64,000 nt of DNA from NCBI RefSeq assembly GCF_009670965.2, contig NZ_CP073239.1, forward strand, positions 1,922,001 to 1,986,000. The letters run 5' to 3'. Origin of the DNA: Riemerella anatipestifer (GTDB taxonomy: Bacteria > Bacteroidota > Bacteroidia > Flavobacteriales > Weeksellaceae). This document shows, piece by piece, positions 1-9,563 of this stretch. A program made the translations under genes and the position numbers. The notes under the pieces were generated by a model. The model was not told the origin of the DNA. It made no database searches and saw nothing but the letters and a program-made list of their open reading frames with translations. The first letter of the stretch is position 1. Each line of letters begins with the position of its first letter.

Positions 1-453
1 ATCAAATATCCCAAACGCATCTTCCCGATAGGAAGATTGGATAAACCTAGTGAGGGTTTAATATTGCTGACTTCGGACGGTGATATTGTTAATAAAATAT
101 TAAGGGCAAGAAACAACCACGAAAAGGAATATATTGTAAGGGTAGATAAGCCTATTACCAATAAATTTTTAGAACAGATGAGAGCGGGAGTGCCGATACT
201 AGGCACAGTTACCAGAAAGTGCGAAGTGGAGCAGCTGGATAAAATGCAATTTAGGATTGTACTCACCCAGGGTCTGAATAGACAAATCCGCCGTATGTGC
301 GAATATTTAGGATACGAAGTGAAGAAGCTAAAGCGTATCAGAATTATGAATATCCATTTAGATTTACCAATAGGAAAGTGGCGAGAGCTAACACCCAACG
401 AGATGAAAACCCTCAACCATCTGATTAAAGATTCAGCGAAAACCTATGATTAG
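1..453 (+). CDS. rluF: 23S rRNA pseudouridine synthase, RluF type (5' truncated by window edge)
   Basis: This is the C-terminal part of an RsuA/RluB/RluE/RluF-family pseudouridine synthase, which isomerises a uridine in 23S rRNA (RluF: U2604). The reading frame is open from base 1, so the true start and the S4-like domain lie upstream of the window. The GRLD-x4-GL motif carries the catalytic Asp (codon at 40-42), followed by LLTSDGD and a typical C-terminal [16 protein letters not shown] motif. HEKEYIV, GVPILGT and the closing segment fit RluF better than RluB or RsuA. An ATG-like start inside the window (TTG at 37) is not real because it would remove the motif preceding the catalytic Asp. 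Family certain, RluF subgroup likely. Confidence 0.88.
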   Translation: MKYPKRIFPIGRLDKPSEGLILLTSDGDIVNKILRARNNHEKEYIVRVDKPITNKFLEQMRAGVPILGTVTRKCEVEQLDKMQFRIVLTQGLNRQIRRMCEYLGYEVKKLKRIRIMNIHLDLPIGKWRELTPNEMKTLNHLIKDSAKTYD

Positions 454-905
454 TATTTTTCTATAAGATAATGATAGGCTTTTAGATATTTATTAAATCT
501 TTTTAAATCTTTCTCTGTGAGAGGCTTGTTTACTCTCTTTAAGTCCATATTGTCGGTTAAATCATTTATTTTGACGGCAATGGCTAGTGGCGACTGTTCT
601 ATGCGTTTAATAAAATCGTCATAACTTTCCTCTGGATTGGTCTTAGAAAGACATTCTATAGCGAATAATATTTCATCTGGAAAGCCTTGTTTTTTTAGAT
701 ATTCTATGCTGTATTCAGGGCAATCTTCTACAACATCGTGTAGTACACCTACTATTTTTTCGTCTAGAGTTTTACCGTAATTCATCACCCTCATCACATG
801 CCCTATGTAAGGAGCTTTGTATTTGTCGGTTTGTCCACGGTGGGCATTTTGGGCAATTCTAATGGCTTTGTGCAACAATTCTTCTTTCATCATTTTGTCT
901 GTCAT
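450..905 (-). CDS. Stand-alone HD hydrolase of the RelA/SpoT (MESH1-like) type
   Basis: The 151-residue protein is a single HD domain. It shows the RSH hydrolase pattern: an early AHRGQ with P-Y-I-x-H (about residues 32-36), an HD-x-x-ED box (LHDVVEDC, about residues 56-63), and KINDLTDNM corresponding to the K-x-x-D-R-x-x-N-M box, but with Leu in place of Arg. There is no synthetase or TGS domain. By family, such proteins hydrolyse (p)ppGpp (small alarmone hydrolases) or other nucleotides such as NADPH. The gene is convergent with the upstream pseudouridine synthase and overlaps its stop by 4 bases. Fold confident, substrate unknown. Confidence 0.8.
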   Translation of the reverse strand: MTDKMMKEELLHKAIRIAQNAHRGQTDKYKAPYIGHVMRVMNYGKTLDEKIVGVLHDVVEDCPEYSIEYLKKQGFPDEILFAIECLSKTNPEESYDDFIKRIEQSPLAIAVKINDLTDNMDLKRVNKPLTEKDLKRFNKYLKAYHYLIEKY

Positions 906-953
906 CTGATAATTCTAATAACAAAAAAGAATTAAACTATTTTTAGTGATAGA

Positions 954-1340
954 TTAGTCAAGTATTTTAACTGGTTTTTTGTTCTCATCTATGGCAACGA
1001 GAGTGAAATCACCAAATACTGCTTTTTCTCTTGTGTTAGCATACATTTCTTCAATAAAAACCTCCACACTTACTTTTAAGCTGGTATTTCCTACGGATTT
1101 TACCTTCCCTACTAGCTCTACTAAAGTATCTGCAGGAATAGGTTTTTTAAAATCAATTTGGTCGCAACTCACTGTTACAATGGTTTTCCTAGAAAATCTA
1201 GTTGCAGTAATGAAGGCAACTTCGTCCATTATTTTCATAATAGTACCACCAAACATAGTATTATGGTGGTTAGTAGTGTCAGGAAATACTACCTTAAAAG
1301 TGTGCGTTTCAGATTGTTTTATTCTTTCTTCGTAAGTCAT
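954..1340 (-). CDS. Acyl-CoA thioesterase, hotdog fold (YciA/BACH type)
   Basis: The 128-residue single hotdog domain matches acyl-CoA thioesterases of the YciA/cytosolic acyl-CoA hydrolase group. The N-terminus has the typical H-H-N-T-M-F-G-G-x-I-M-x-x-M-D segment, which forms the active-site helix and contains the catalytic Asp (MDE, about residue 39). The pattern D-x-I-D-F-x-x-P follows. It would hydrolyse acyl-CoA to free acid and CoA in the cytoplasm, with a chain-length preference that cannot be read from sequence. A -7-like element TATATTTG lies at 1368-1375 on the minus strand, without a clear -33 partner, so the gene may be transcribed on its own. Confidence 0.82.
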   Translation of the reverse strand: MTYEERIKQSETHTFKVVFPDTTNHHNTMFGGTIMKIMDEVAFITATRFSRKTIVTVSCDQIDFKKPIPADTLVELVGKVKSVGNTSLKVSVEVFIEEMYANTREKAVFGDFTLVAIDENKKPVKILD

Positions 1341-1387
1341 TTTAATTAAGTGTTTCTAGTCATCTTACAAATATAATCTTTTTTGAC

Positions 1388-3061
1388 TTATTGTTGTACT
1401 CTAAGTTTACTGTTTTTGTAGCCATAACCAAAGTAAACTACCAAACCAATCCCAAACCAAACAACAAACCAGAACCAGTTTTCGTGAGTCATTCCCGTAA
1501 GGAGATAAAGGCAAGAACTTAATCCTAATAGTGGAATAAGAGATAGGTTTTTAACAAAAGCTAATAGAGACAAAACTAGGTTAATGATTAGATAAATAAA
1601 TATGGCCAATCTAAATTCTCCTTCTTCAGGGTCGTTCCAATCCATCAAAGTACTGAAAAATTCAGGAATGAGATTATAGAAGAAAACGACTCCACTGATA
1701 AATAAAACTGGGAAAATATATTTAGCATTGATGTAAGGCATTTGGAAACGACCTTCTACTTTTTCTTTTCTTGGTAAAAGTAGAACGCCACCACACACCA
1801 AAACAAAGGCAAATATAGTACCGATACTAGTAAAGTCTAAGATGAAAGATTTATCCGTAAACAGTATAGGAATACCTACTACAAACCCTGTAATGATAGT
1901 AGCAAAAGAAGGGGTTTTTCTTGTAGGGTGTATTTGCTGGAATTTTTTAGGAAGCAGTCCATCACGGCTCATAGAGTACCATATTCTAGGTTGCCCCATT
2001 TGAAATACGAGAAGAACACTGGTTATCGCAATAATTGCAGTAACAGAAACTACAAGTTCCATCCACGCGACATTGGCGTTAGAAGGTTCAAAAATAAATG
2101 AAAGTGGGTCACCCACACCATCAAATTTTCTATAATCTACCATACCTGTAAGTACTAGTGTAAGTACCATATAGATGGCTGTACAAAGTATTAAAGCGAT
2201 TATCATACCTTTTGGAAGAGTTTTTTGAGGGTCTTTGGTTTCTTCGGATAAAACACTCAAAGCATCAAAACCTATATAGGCGAAAAATACGCCAGAAACG
2301 GCACTCATCACTCCAATAAATCCGTTAGGCATCATTGTAGGCTGGTGAGTAATATTGCTTATAGGAGTCCAATTATCTGTATTGATGTAAAATACACCTA
2401 CAGCTATCACTAATATAACAACAGCAAGTTTTAAGATTACCAATAAGTTGTTAAAGTTTTTACTTTCTTTTATTCCAATGTAGCATACCCAAGTAATTAA
2501 TCCATTGATAACTAAGGCAGGAATATCTACAATAAGTTTTAACCCGCCAATAACAGGAGCGTTTTTCCAAGCCGAAATAAGGGCAGGGTGAGTAGACCCT
2601 TTGAAGAAGGCTTTTTTAGCTTCGGAGTAGCTACAGGTGAGGTAATCAGGTATATTAATTCCTATTCTAGAAAGAAACGAAGTAAAGTAATCTGACCAAG
2701 AAAAGGCAACATAAATATTTCCAAAAGAATATTCCATAATTAGAGCCCAGCCTATTATCCAAGCTATAAGCTCGCCAAAACTTGCATAGGCATAGGTGTA
2801 GGCAGAACCAGCGGCGGGAATTCTACTGGCGAACTCGGCATAACATAGAGCCGTGAAACCACAAGCTACTCCACAGATAATATAAAGTGTAATAACTCCA
2901 GGACCTCCTCTAAAGATAGCTTCGCCTAGACTACTAAAACTACCAGCGCCTATAATAGCAGCAATCCCAAAGAATACAATGTCCCAAACCCCTAAGGTTC
3001 TCACAAAGGAGCCTCCTAGGTCATTAGGGTTATATGATTTTGTTTTAAATAGTTGTTTCAT
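1388..3061 (-). CDS. APC-superfamily amino acid permease
   Basis: This 557-residue polytopic membrane protein has the N-terminal G-I-G-A-A-I-I-G-A-G-(S/T) type signature of the amino acid-polyamine-organocation family, here IAAIIGAGSFSSLGEA near residue 35. A consensus helix with E-x-x-D-P-Q-K-T-L-P follows the GFDALSVLSEET stretch, as in cationic amino acid transporters. About 12 to 14 hydrophobic segments are visible. It should import an amino acid across the inner membrane; overall it resembles the CAT-like YfnA group. A candidate -7 element (TACATTTG) lies at 3092-3099 on the minus strand. Substrate not determinable from sequence. Confidence 0.85.
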   Translation of the reverse strand: MKQLFKTKSYNPNDLGGSFVRTLGVWDIVFFGIAAIIGAGSFSSLGEAIFRGGPGVITLYIICGVACGFTALCYAEFASRIPAAGSAYTYAYASFGELIAWIIGWALIMEYSFGNIYVAFSWSDYFTSFLSRIGINIPDYLTCSYSEAKKAFFKGSTHPALISAWKNAPVIGGLKLIVDIPALVINGLITWVCYIGIKESKNFNNLLVILKLAVVILVIAVGVFYINTDNWTPISNITHQPTMMPNGFIGVMSAVSGVFFAYIGFDALSVLSEETKDPQKTLPKGMIIALILCTAIYMVLTLVLTGMVDYRKFDGVGDPLSFIFEPSNANVAWMELVVSVTAIIAITSVLLVFQMGQPRIWYSMSRDGLLPKKFQQIHPTRKTPSFATIITGFVVGIPILFTDKSFILDFTSIGTIFAFVLVCGGVLLLPRKEKVEGRFQMPYINAKYIFPVLFISGVVFFYNLIPEFFSTLMDWNDPEEGEFRLAIFIYLIINLVLSLLAFVKNLSLIPLLGLSSCLYLLTGMTHENWFWFVVWFGIGLVVYFGYGYKNSKLRVQQ

Positions 3062-3185
3062 ACCTTATAAAGATGAACATTAAAAAGGAAACAAATGTAA
3101 AAGTTTTTTTCTTAAAAATGCTACTTGTTTATTTTTTTCGTATTTAAAGCAGTAGAGTTGTTTATAAATTTTGCAAATTTGTAAG

Positions 3186-6100
3186 ATGAAAAAGTTAATA
3201 CTTGTCTACTTATTCCTTTGGAGTTCTGTTTTTTTTAGTCAAATAATTATAAATACTGCTGATAATACAGCTTTGCCAGCGACGGTACACTATTGTGAAG
3301 GCAGTATTTATAATCTAACTTTGAATGCTAAATCTATAAGTACAGGAGATTATAGTATTACCGAAACTACTTTAAACATAGCTAATCCGTATACTTTTGT
3401 TCCTTTTGATGCAAGAAATGAAAATAATAAATTTTCTAAAGCCATAGATATTGGCTTTTCTTTTAGTTTTTATGGCAAATCCTATACTAAATTGGTTGTG
3501 GGTTCTAATGGTAGATTGGTTTTTGGTGATAATGCTGATTTAGAGAATTTATATCAAAGCAATTATCAGGATAAAGTTTATAGCGGTAATGGTACGGAGG
3601 CTAATCGTCAGTTGCCTAGTATAATTTATAATCAGGTAGATACATCAAACCCTTCGAGGATTTTAAACCTAGCTAATTTATTTTTAGGGTTTACAGATAT
3701 GAATTATTCAACCTCTAATACTGTGGATTATAGTAAGATAACTTATTCTAGAACCACTTATAATGGTAGAAGAGGACTGCTAATTTCATTTGAAAATGTT
3801 ACCGAATTTCATTCAAATTACAGTAGAACAATTAGTTCCAAAGTATTATTGTTAGAAGATAATTCTTTTATTGTTAGAGTAGTTAAAGGGTTGGGGCAAA
3901 ACGCTATTCTAGGAATTCAAAATTCAGATTCAAGTAAATATAAACTAGTTAGAGAAGTCTACAACAACACCAACTGGACTGAAAATGGGAATACAGCCTA
4001 TTTATTTACGCCTAACCACACGCTTACACCAAGTGCAAAATGGTTTGTAGATGGTGTAGAACGCTCTACAGATAGAAATTTCACCTATCTACCTGTAAAT
4101 GATACAGAAAGATTAAAAGCTGAAATCACTTTTTCAGACGGTACCACGCCTGTAGGGAATCCCATTTCTCAAGAGGTTGAGTTTAAAAAAGTATTAAAAC
4201 CAAATATTAGCTCTGAAAGACAAACAGGTTGTGCTGCGGGTTATAAACTTTCTGTACAAAACCCTATTACGGGTATCGTATACCAATGGTACAAAGAAGG
4301 AGAATCTTCTGCAGTGACAACAGGCAATTCTTTTATAGCGACTACAAACGGTAATTACTATGTTAAAGCCAATGGTTGCCAAGAATCGGCTAGAACAACG
4401 GTAGATATTAGTTCTGATTTACCACCTATAGGTTTTTTAGAAAATCAGATTTTTACAGAGTGTGATGCTTTAGAGAATAATCAAAAAGAAATTAACCTTT
4501 TGGAGAAGGTAGGTTATCCATCTAGAGCAGGATACAGAGTGGTGTTTTTAGATGAACAAGGTCATGAGGTGGCTACAGAAGCCAATGGTTATAAATATAC
4601 CATTGCTACAGGAGCGGAAAAAACATTGCAAATGAAAGTATCTTCCAGCAACTGTACGGAAACTAGGAGTTTTAAATTAAGTTATCTATCTTTACCTAAA
4701 GCCTCAATGGTGGAGCAAGTGTGTTTTGATACAACTGCTTATAACCTTAGAGAAAGTTTTGAAAATGTTTATTTCGGAGGTCGAGGTTATACCTTCCTTT
4801 ATTCGGTAGATGGTGGCAATACTTATAGTGCTTTGCAAGAGGTGAATCCTAGAGTAAACACACAATTTATGGTTAAAATAAAACACCCTAATTTTAGTTG
4901 TGAAAGCGTTATAAACCTAAATTTTGAGTTTTTGGACGAAGTTAGAATAATGCCTATAACCCCTTTTCCTGAACATTGTTTCAGTTCTACAGAATATTTT
5001 GACCTTAACCAAACTAAAAGAGAATTAGAATATAGTCCAGATATTGAAGCTACATTTTATACAGATGTTGCTTTAACACAACCAATTCGTAATCTTAACT
5101 ATAGAGGTAGTGGCATTATTTACGTTAAAATAAAGAATACAGCCACAGGGTGTACTGCTTCTTTAGTACCTACATTAGAGCTCAAAATCTATCGTAAACC
5201 ATCTATATATACTAATTTGTTAGAGCAAAAAATATCTGTTTGTGGTTCTTCTATTTTTGATTTAACCATTACAAACACAGACCGATTTATTAGAAATAGA
5301 GGACAATGGAATGGCGATTTAGTGATAGAGTATTATGATAGTAATAACCAAAGGCTTACAGAAACTGAATGGAAAAACTATAACCTAAGCACTCGTGGCA
5401 GACCGTATGCTATTTTTGTTTTTAATACTACTAATAATAGAGAGTGTTTAGATAGAATTGACTACGATTTGGTAGAACTAATAAAGCCACAAGCGATAAG
5501 TAATCAGATTTTAATCTGTACTGAAAGTAGCTATACTTTAGATAATTTTAAATCAAAGGTTATCGGTAATCCTAGCAACTATACATTTTTAGACGAAAAT
5601 GGAAATCCACTCACTTCGGACTTTTCTTGGAGTGCTTTGCCTTATGTAGTGAAATTCTATATCAAAAATAATGAAACAGGTTGTATGTCTGATTTGCAAC
5701 AGGTTTCATTTGTGCAAAATACATCTGTAACGGTTAATAATACTATCAATACATTTGAAATATGTGATACTAACTTTGACGGAATAGCCACCTTTAACCT
5801 TAACGATTGGAAATCTCAAATTACGTCAGACAACGCTGCTACACTTGAGTTTTATAGAGATGCATCAAGAACAGATTTAATAAATAATCCACAAAATTAT
5901 CAAAATCAAACCGCTTTTGGAGAGAGAGTTTATGGTATTGCTAAAAAAATAGGACAATGCCCAAATCATTTTGAATTTGATTTAAAAGTTAAAGTTCCAA
6001 CCGAAATATCGCCTATTAGCGATATGTATTTGTGCTATGGTGAGTCTTTGTTAGTTTCGGTATCCAATGCGTCTGCTTTTACTTCTATTAAATGGAAATT

Positions 6101-6713
6101 GCCAGATGGTACTACTAAAACAGGTGTAAGCCTTAATTTAAATTACTCTGAAGTTCAGTGGGGAGTTTACACGGTAGAAACGGTTAATGCTGTGGGTTGT
6201 CCGTCAATAATAACTTTCAAAGTAACAGACGAACATCAGCCTAAAATTGTAAATGTTATAACTAATAATGATAGAATAGAAGTTACTGCCGAAGGAGGCG
6301 TTCAGCCGTATACCTACATTTTTAACGGAGTCCCACAGCAGTTCAATATACTTTTGAACCCAGCGGATAGCCAATATACCATACAAGTAAGGTCGGCAAA
6401 TGGATGTTTAGGTGTACCTTTGTCCGTCTATTTTCTGAAATTTACTAATGTGATAACGCCTAACGGAGATGGTAAAAATGATGTTTGGATAGTGGAACAT
6501 TTGGATAAAATGAAAGAAGTAAGTATGGTTATAATGGATCGCTATGGGAAACCTGTTTTTAAAGCCGAATCTGGTGATAATTTGGTTTGGGACGGTACAG
6601 AGAAAGGAAGAGAATTACCGAGCGCCACTTATTGGTATATTGTAAAATGGTATAACCCAGCTACCCAAAGAAGTGAAGCTAAACAAGGTTGGATTTTGCT
6701 TAAAAACTATTGA
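3186..6713 (+). CDS. Secreted T9SS substrate with type B (gliding-motility C-terminal) sorting domain
   Basis: This large secreted protein (1175 residues from the ATG at 3186) starts with a Sec signal peptide (MKKLILVYLFLWSSVFFSQ). I prefer this start over the in-frame TTG at 3171 because the signal peptide then begins directly with MKK. The body is Thr/Asn-rich beta-type sequence with regularly spaced single Cys residues, suggesting repeated Ig-like domains of about 80-100 residues. The last ~90 residues contain ITPNGDGKNDVW, VMIMDRYGKPVF-like and W-D-G-T motifs, the type B C-terminal sorting domain (gliding motility-associated CTD) exported by the type IX system. Its role could be adhesion or surface polymer binding; no enzyme domain is recognisable. 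The first half includes an RNENNKFSKAIDIGFSF stretch, typical of this class of outer-surface proteins. Confidence 0.88.
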   Translation: MKKLILVYLFLWSSVFFSQIIINTADNTALPATVHYCEGSIYNLTLNAKSISTGDYSITETTLNIANPYTFVPFDARNENNKFSKAIDIGFSFSFYGKSYTKLVVGSNGRLVFGDNADLENLYQSNYQDKVYSGNGTEANRQLPSIIYNQVDTSNPSRILNLANLFLGFTDMNYSTSNTVDYSKITYSRTTYNGRRGLLISFENVTEFHSNYSRTISSKVLLLEDNSFIVRVVKGLGQNAILGIQNSDSSKYKLVREVYNNTNWTENGNTAYLFTPNHTLTPSAKWFVDGVERSTDRNFTYLPVNDTERLKAEITFSDGTTPVGNPISQEVEFKKVLKPNISSERQTGCAAGYKLSVQNPITGIVYQWYKEGESSAVTTGNSFIATTNGNYYVKANGCQESARTTVDISSDLPPIGFLENQIFTECDALENNQKEINLLEKVGYPSRAGYRVVFLDEQGHEVATEANGYKYTIATGAEKTLQMKVSSSNCTETRSFKLSYLSLPKASMVEQVCFDTTAYNLRESFENVYFGGRGYTFLYSVDGGNTYSALQEVNPRVNTQFMVKIKHPNFSCESVINLNFEFLDEVRIMPITPFPEHCFSSTEYFDLNQTKRELEYSPDIEATFYTDVALTQPIRNLNYRGSGIIYVKIKNTATGCTASLVPTLELKIYRKPSIYTNLLEQKISVCGSSIFDLTITNTDRFIRNRGQWNGDLVIEYYDSNNQRLTETEWKNYNLSTRGRPYAIFVFNTTNNRECLDRIDYDLVELIKPQAISNQILICTESSYTLDNFKSKVIGNPSNYTFLDENGNPLTSDFSWSALPYVVKFYIKNNETGCMSDLQQVSFVQNTSVTVNNTINTFEICDTNFDGIATFNLNDWKSQITSDNAATLEFYRDASRTDLINNPQNYQNQTAFGERVYGIAKKIGQCPNHFEFDLKVKVPTEISPISDMYLCYGESLLVSVSNASAFTSIKWKLPDGTTKTGVSLNLNYSEVQWGVYTVETVNAVGCPSIITFKVTDEHQPKIVNVITNNDRIEVTAEGGVQPYTYIFNGVPQQFNILLNPADSQYTIQVRSANGCLGVPLSVYFLKFTNVITPNGDGKNDVWIVEHLDKMKEVSMVIMDRYGKPVFKAESGDNLVWDGTEKGRELPSATYWYIVKWYNPATQRSEAKQGWILLKNY

Positions 6714-6747
6714 TACTAAATCTTTACTAAACTTAAATATAATTGTA

Positions 6748-7440
6748 ATGAACATTATTTTAGCATCTACCTCTACCTTATACGGAGGAAAATATTTAGA
6801 GTATTTAAAAGACGAAATTATAAATCTTTATCAAGGGATAGATGAAGTTTTGTTTATTCCGTATGCTCGCCCAAATGGTATTTCTCACGAGGAATATACT
6901 TCTACAGCAAGAACTTTTTTTGAAAGCATAGGCATAAAGATAAAAGGACTTCACGAGTTTGAAAATGTTAAAGAAGCATTACAAAATGCAAAAGCTTATT
7001 TTACAGGTGGCGGGAATACTTTTTTACTTGTAAAAACTTTACACGAATTGGATTTGATGATTATCTTGAAAGAGCAAGTGCAAAGTGGAAAGCCTTATCT
7101 AGGAACAAGTGCAGGGAGCAATATAGGTGGACTTAATATGAAAAATACTAATGATATGCCGATTGTATTCACACCTAGTTTTGAGTGTATGGGATTGGTT
7201 CCGTTCAATATTAACCCGCACTATTTAGACCCTGACCCTAATTTAAAACATAATGGCGAAACTAGAGAAACAAGAATTAAAGAGTTCCTCTCCCAAAACA
7301 ATACGAAAGTAGTAGGGCTTAGAGAAGGTAATTGGATACGCAGGATAGGAGATAGGATAACCGTAGAAGGCTCTCATCTTACTAGGATATTTGAAGTAGG
7401 AAAAGAACCTTACGAAATAGAAAGTGGCACTGAACTTTAA
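6748..7440 (+). CDS. pepE: Dipeptidase E (Asp-specific alpha-aspartyl dipeptidase)
   Basis: The cytoplasmic S51-family serine peptidase (230 residues) cleaves dipeptides with N-terminal aspartate. The ATG at 6748 is chosen over the upstream in-frame ATG at 6673, because the fold starts with the first beta strand MNIILAST and the upstream one lies inside the preceding gene. The catalytic triad is visible: Ser121 in LGTSAGSN, Asp136 in TNDMP, and His158 in NPHYLDP. Spacing and positions match Salmonella PepE (120/135/157) almost exactly. The gene follows the T9SS substrate by 34 bases and converges on the thioesterase gene, 10 bases away. Confidence 0.92.
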   Translation: MNIILASTSTLYGGKYLEYLKDEIINLYQGIDEVLFIPYARPNGISHEEYTSTARTFFESIGIKIKGLHEFENVKEALQNAKAYFTGGGNTFLLVKTLHELDLMIILKEQVQSGKPYLGTSAGSNIGGLNMKNTNDMPIVFTPSFECMGLVPFNINPHYLDPDPNLKHNGETRETRIKEFLSQNNTKVVGLREGNWIRRIGDRITVEGSHLTRIFEVGKEPYEIESGTEL

Positions 7441-7450
7441 TCTTTGATAA

Positions 7451-7858
7451 TTAAAAATAAGGTTTCATTAAATCTAATAGAAAATCAGGGCAGGGCATTA
7501 TTCGCCCTGTCTTTGCATTTAGGAAGAAAAGCGTGGTGGAAGCCTCCGTTATTTTTTCTCCTTTAGGGTTGTAGATTTCATAGTCAAAAATAATCCTTAC
7601 ACCATCAGGAAGTTTTTTAATAAATGTATGAATTTCTAAAACTTCATCATAACGAGCGGGTTTCAAATACTTGGTATGATATTCGGACACAGGAAGCCAA
7701 ATGCCTCTGTTTTCTATCTCATCATAAGCAATCCCAATACTGCGAAATAATTCTACTCGTGCGACTTCAAAATATTCAGCATAATTTCCGTAGTAAACAT
7801 ATTTCATAGGGTCGGTTTCGCCATATCTTACTCGTACTGAGTGTACTGTGTGTATCAT
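7451..7858 (-). CDS. Acyl-CoA thioesterase, YbgC/FadM (4-hydroxybenzoyl-CoA thioesterase) family
   Basis: The 135-residue hotdog protein has the YbgC/4HBT signature: R-Y-G-E-T-D-P-M-x-Y-V-Y-Y-G-N-Y near residues 10-25, where the Asp is the catalytic residue of this family, followed by Y-F-E-x-A-R-V-E. It would hydrolyse acyl-CoA or acyl-ACP thioesters; the physiological substrate is not evident. The protein is unrelated in subgroup to the other thioesterase at 954-1340. A good promoter (TTG-N20-TATATTTG) lies 25 bp upstream of the start codon, so transcription starts independently of neighbours. It converges with peptidase E. Confidence 0.86.
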   Translation of the reverse strand: MIHTVHSVRVRYGETDPMKYVYYGNYAEYFEVARVELFRSIGIAYDEIENRGIWLPVSEYHTKYLKPARYDEVLEIHTFIKKLPDGVRIIFDYEIYNPKGEKITEASTTLFFLNAKTGRIMPCPDFLLDLMKPYF

Positions 7859-7883
7859 ATCAAGTTTTTCTATTTATACATAC

Positions 7884-7914
7884 AAATATATTTCTAAAAA
7901 ATCAAGAGTGCAAA
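7884..7914 (-). promoter_or_regulatory. Promoter of the YbgC-type thioesterase gene
   Basis: On the minus strand a -33 TTG (7912-7914) is separated by 20 bases from TATATTTG (7884-7891), matching the Bacteroidota consensus TTG-N17-23-TAnnTTTG. The start codon at 7858 lies about 25 bases further on. Confidence 0.62.
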
Positions 7915-7994
7915 TACTTTTTTTTGAAATTAAAAACTCAGATATTTGCCCTCCGATTAAGGTCAAAAATTAACTAATAATATTAAATAACAAC

Positions 7995-9470
7995 ATGGAG
8001 CAAGATTTATTCATTATTTGGGATAGATGCCTACAATTTATGAAGGATAATCTTAATGCTATGGAGCAAGGAGATGCTATGGGCAAGCTAGGTAGCTCAT
8101 TCCATTTGTTGTTTGATAGAGTACAACCAATATCATTAGTTAATAATAATTTGACCATAGGCGTCCCTAGTGATTTCTATAAAGAATATATAGAAGAAAA
8201 CTACTTGCCATTATTGTCGGCAGCTCTTAGAAAAAATATAGGTAAAGGTGTTAAGCTATGGTATTCTGTGTTAGATAAAAAATCTCAAGAAAATCAACAG
8301 GTACAACAGCCAACTGCTTATATAAAAGGTATGAGTACACCAGCACCAAAACCACAGGAAATTATGCCACCGTCTTTGTCTGGCAAAATACAAAATCCTT
8401 TGGTAGTACCTGGTTTAAAAAAGATAAGCGTAGAGTCTAACCTCAATCCAGTACATTCGTTTGATAACTTTGTAGAAGGAGAAAGTAATAAATTCGCTTT
8501 TTCTGCTGCCAAAATCATCGCTAAAAGACCTGGAGAAACTTCTTTTAACCCAATGTTTATCTACGGTGGTGTAGGTGTAGGAAAAACACATATTGCCCAA
8601 GCAATTGGTTTAGAAATTAAAAATACATATCCAGATAAAGTTGTACATTATTTATCATCTGAGAAATTTATACAACAGTTTATAAAGGCGGCTAACTCTA
8701 ACAGAGGTAATGCTAATAGCAGAGAGGACTTTGCTAACTTCTATAAGATGTTAGATGTTCTTATTGTAGATGATATTCAGTTTTTATCTGGTAAGAAGGC
8801 AACACAAGACTCATTCTTCCATATTTTTGATTATTTGCACCAAAATGGAAAGCAGATTATCCTTACTTCGGATAAGGCTCCGGCAGATATTATGGATATT
8901 GAGGAAAGGGTGGTGTCTCGTTTCAAATGGGGACTTACAGCGGAAATTAAATCACCTGATTACGACACTAGAAGAAAAATTATAGTGGATAAACTCCATA
9001 GAGATGGTATTGCTCTTAGTGAGGATATGATAGATTTTTTAGCGGGCGAGGTACAATCTAATGTTAGAGAATTGATTGGAGTTATCAATGCGGTTATTGC
9101 TTATTCTACTATTTATAAATCCGATTTGACTTTGGATTTGCTAAAAGAAACGATTAACAAAATATCCGCTAATCAAAAGAAAGACATTAGTATTCCTTAC
9201 ATACAAGAGGTAGTTTGCGATTATTTTGGTATTAAAAGAGAGCAACTTTTATCTAAAACTAGGAAGAGGGATATTGCTTTACCAAGGCAGTTGGCGATGT
9301 ATTTTGCAAAAGAATTTACAGATGCTACTTTTGCAAAGATAGGCAAGGAGATGGGAGGTAAGGACCACACCACAGTAATGTACGCTTGTGATACGGTTAA
9401 AAATACCGCAGAGGTGGACAAACAGATGCGAAAGTATATAAAAGAACTGAAAGAAAAAATAAGAAAATAA
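7995..9470 (+). CDS. dnaA: Chromosomal replication initiator DnaA
   Basis: DnaA (491 residues) opens the replication origin as an ATP-bound oligomer. Domain I is at residues 1-90, then a low-complexity linker rich in Gln and Pro (about 95-145). The AAA+ domain has Walker A GGVGVGKTH (191-199) and Walker B LIVDDIQF, and the C-terminal helix-turn-helix carries the DnaA signature KEMGGKDHTTVMYA. The length is normal for Flavobacteriia. The gene is not followed by dnaN, as is usual in Bacteroidota, and I see no cluster of DnaA boxes in its flanks, so its presence does not mark oriC here. Confidence 0.98.
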   Translation: MEQDLFIIWDRCLQFMKDNLNAMEQGDAMGKLGSSFHLLFDRVQPISLVNNNLTIGVPSDFYKEYIEENYLPLLSAALRKNIGKGVKLWYSVLDKKSQENQQVQQPTAYIKGMSTPAPKPQEIMPPSLSGKIQNPLVVPGLKKISVESNLNPVHSFDNFVEGESNKFAFSAAKIIAKRPGETSFNPMFIYGGVGVGKTHIAQAIGLEIKNTYPDKVVHYLSSEKFIQQFIKAANSNRGNANSREDFANFYKMLDVLIVDDIQFLSGKKATQDSFFHIFDYLHQNGKQIILTSDKAPADIMDIEERVVSRFKWGLTAEIKSPDYDTRRKIIVDKLHRDGIALSEDMIDFLAGEVQSNVRELIGVINAVIAYSTIYKSDLTLDLLKETINKISANQKKDISIPYIQEVVCDYFGIKREQLLSKTRKRDIALPRQLAMYFAKEFTDATFAKIGKEMGGKDHTTVMYACDTVKNTAEVDKQMRKYIKELKEKIRK

Positions 9471-9495
9471 TTTTGATTTTTTAGGTTAGTATTAG

Positions 9496-9541
9496 AAAAG
9501 GGATTATCTTAGAGCGTTCGTGGTTTTAGGGTAATCCTTTT
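9496..9541 (+). terminator. Possible intrinsic terminator after dnaA
   Basis: AAAAGGGATTA (9496-9506) pairs with TAATCC plus TTTT (9532-9541) with one bulged G. The loop is long (about 25 nt) and the T-tract short, so this is a weak call. Confidence 0.4.
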
Positions 9542-9563
9542 CAATTTAGTAAAAATATTGGTT

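Noticed and set aside
3171..3188. TTG start of the T9SS substrate
   Set aside because: It would add five residues before a normal signal peptide that starts with M-K-K at 3186.
7859..7994. oriC beside dnaA
   Set aside because: No cluster of DnaA boxes and no dnaN, and the flanks are ordinary genes; dnaA is often away from oriC in Bacteroidota.
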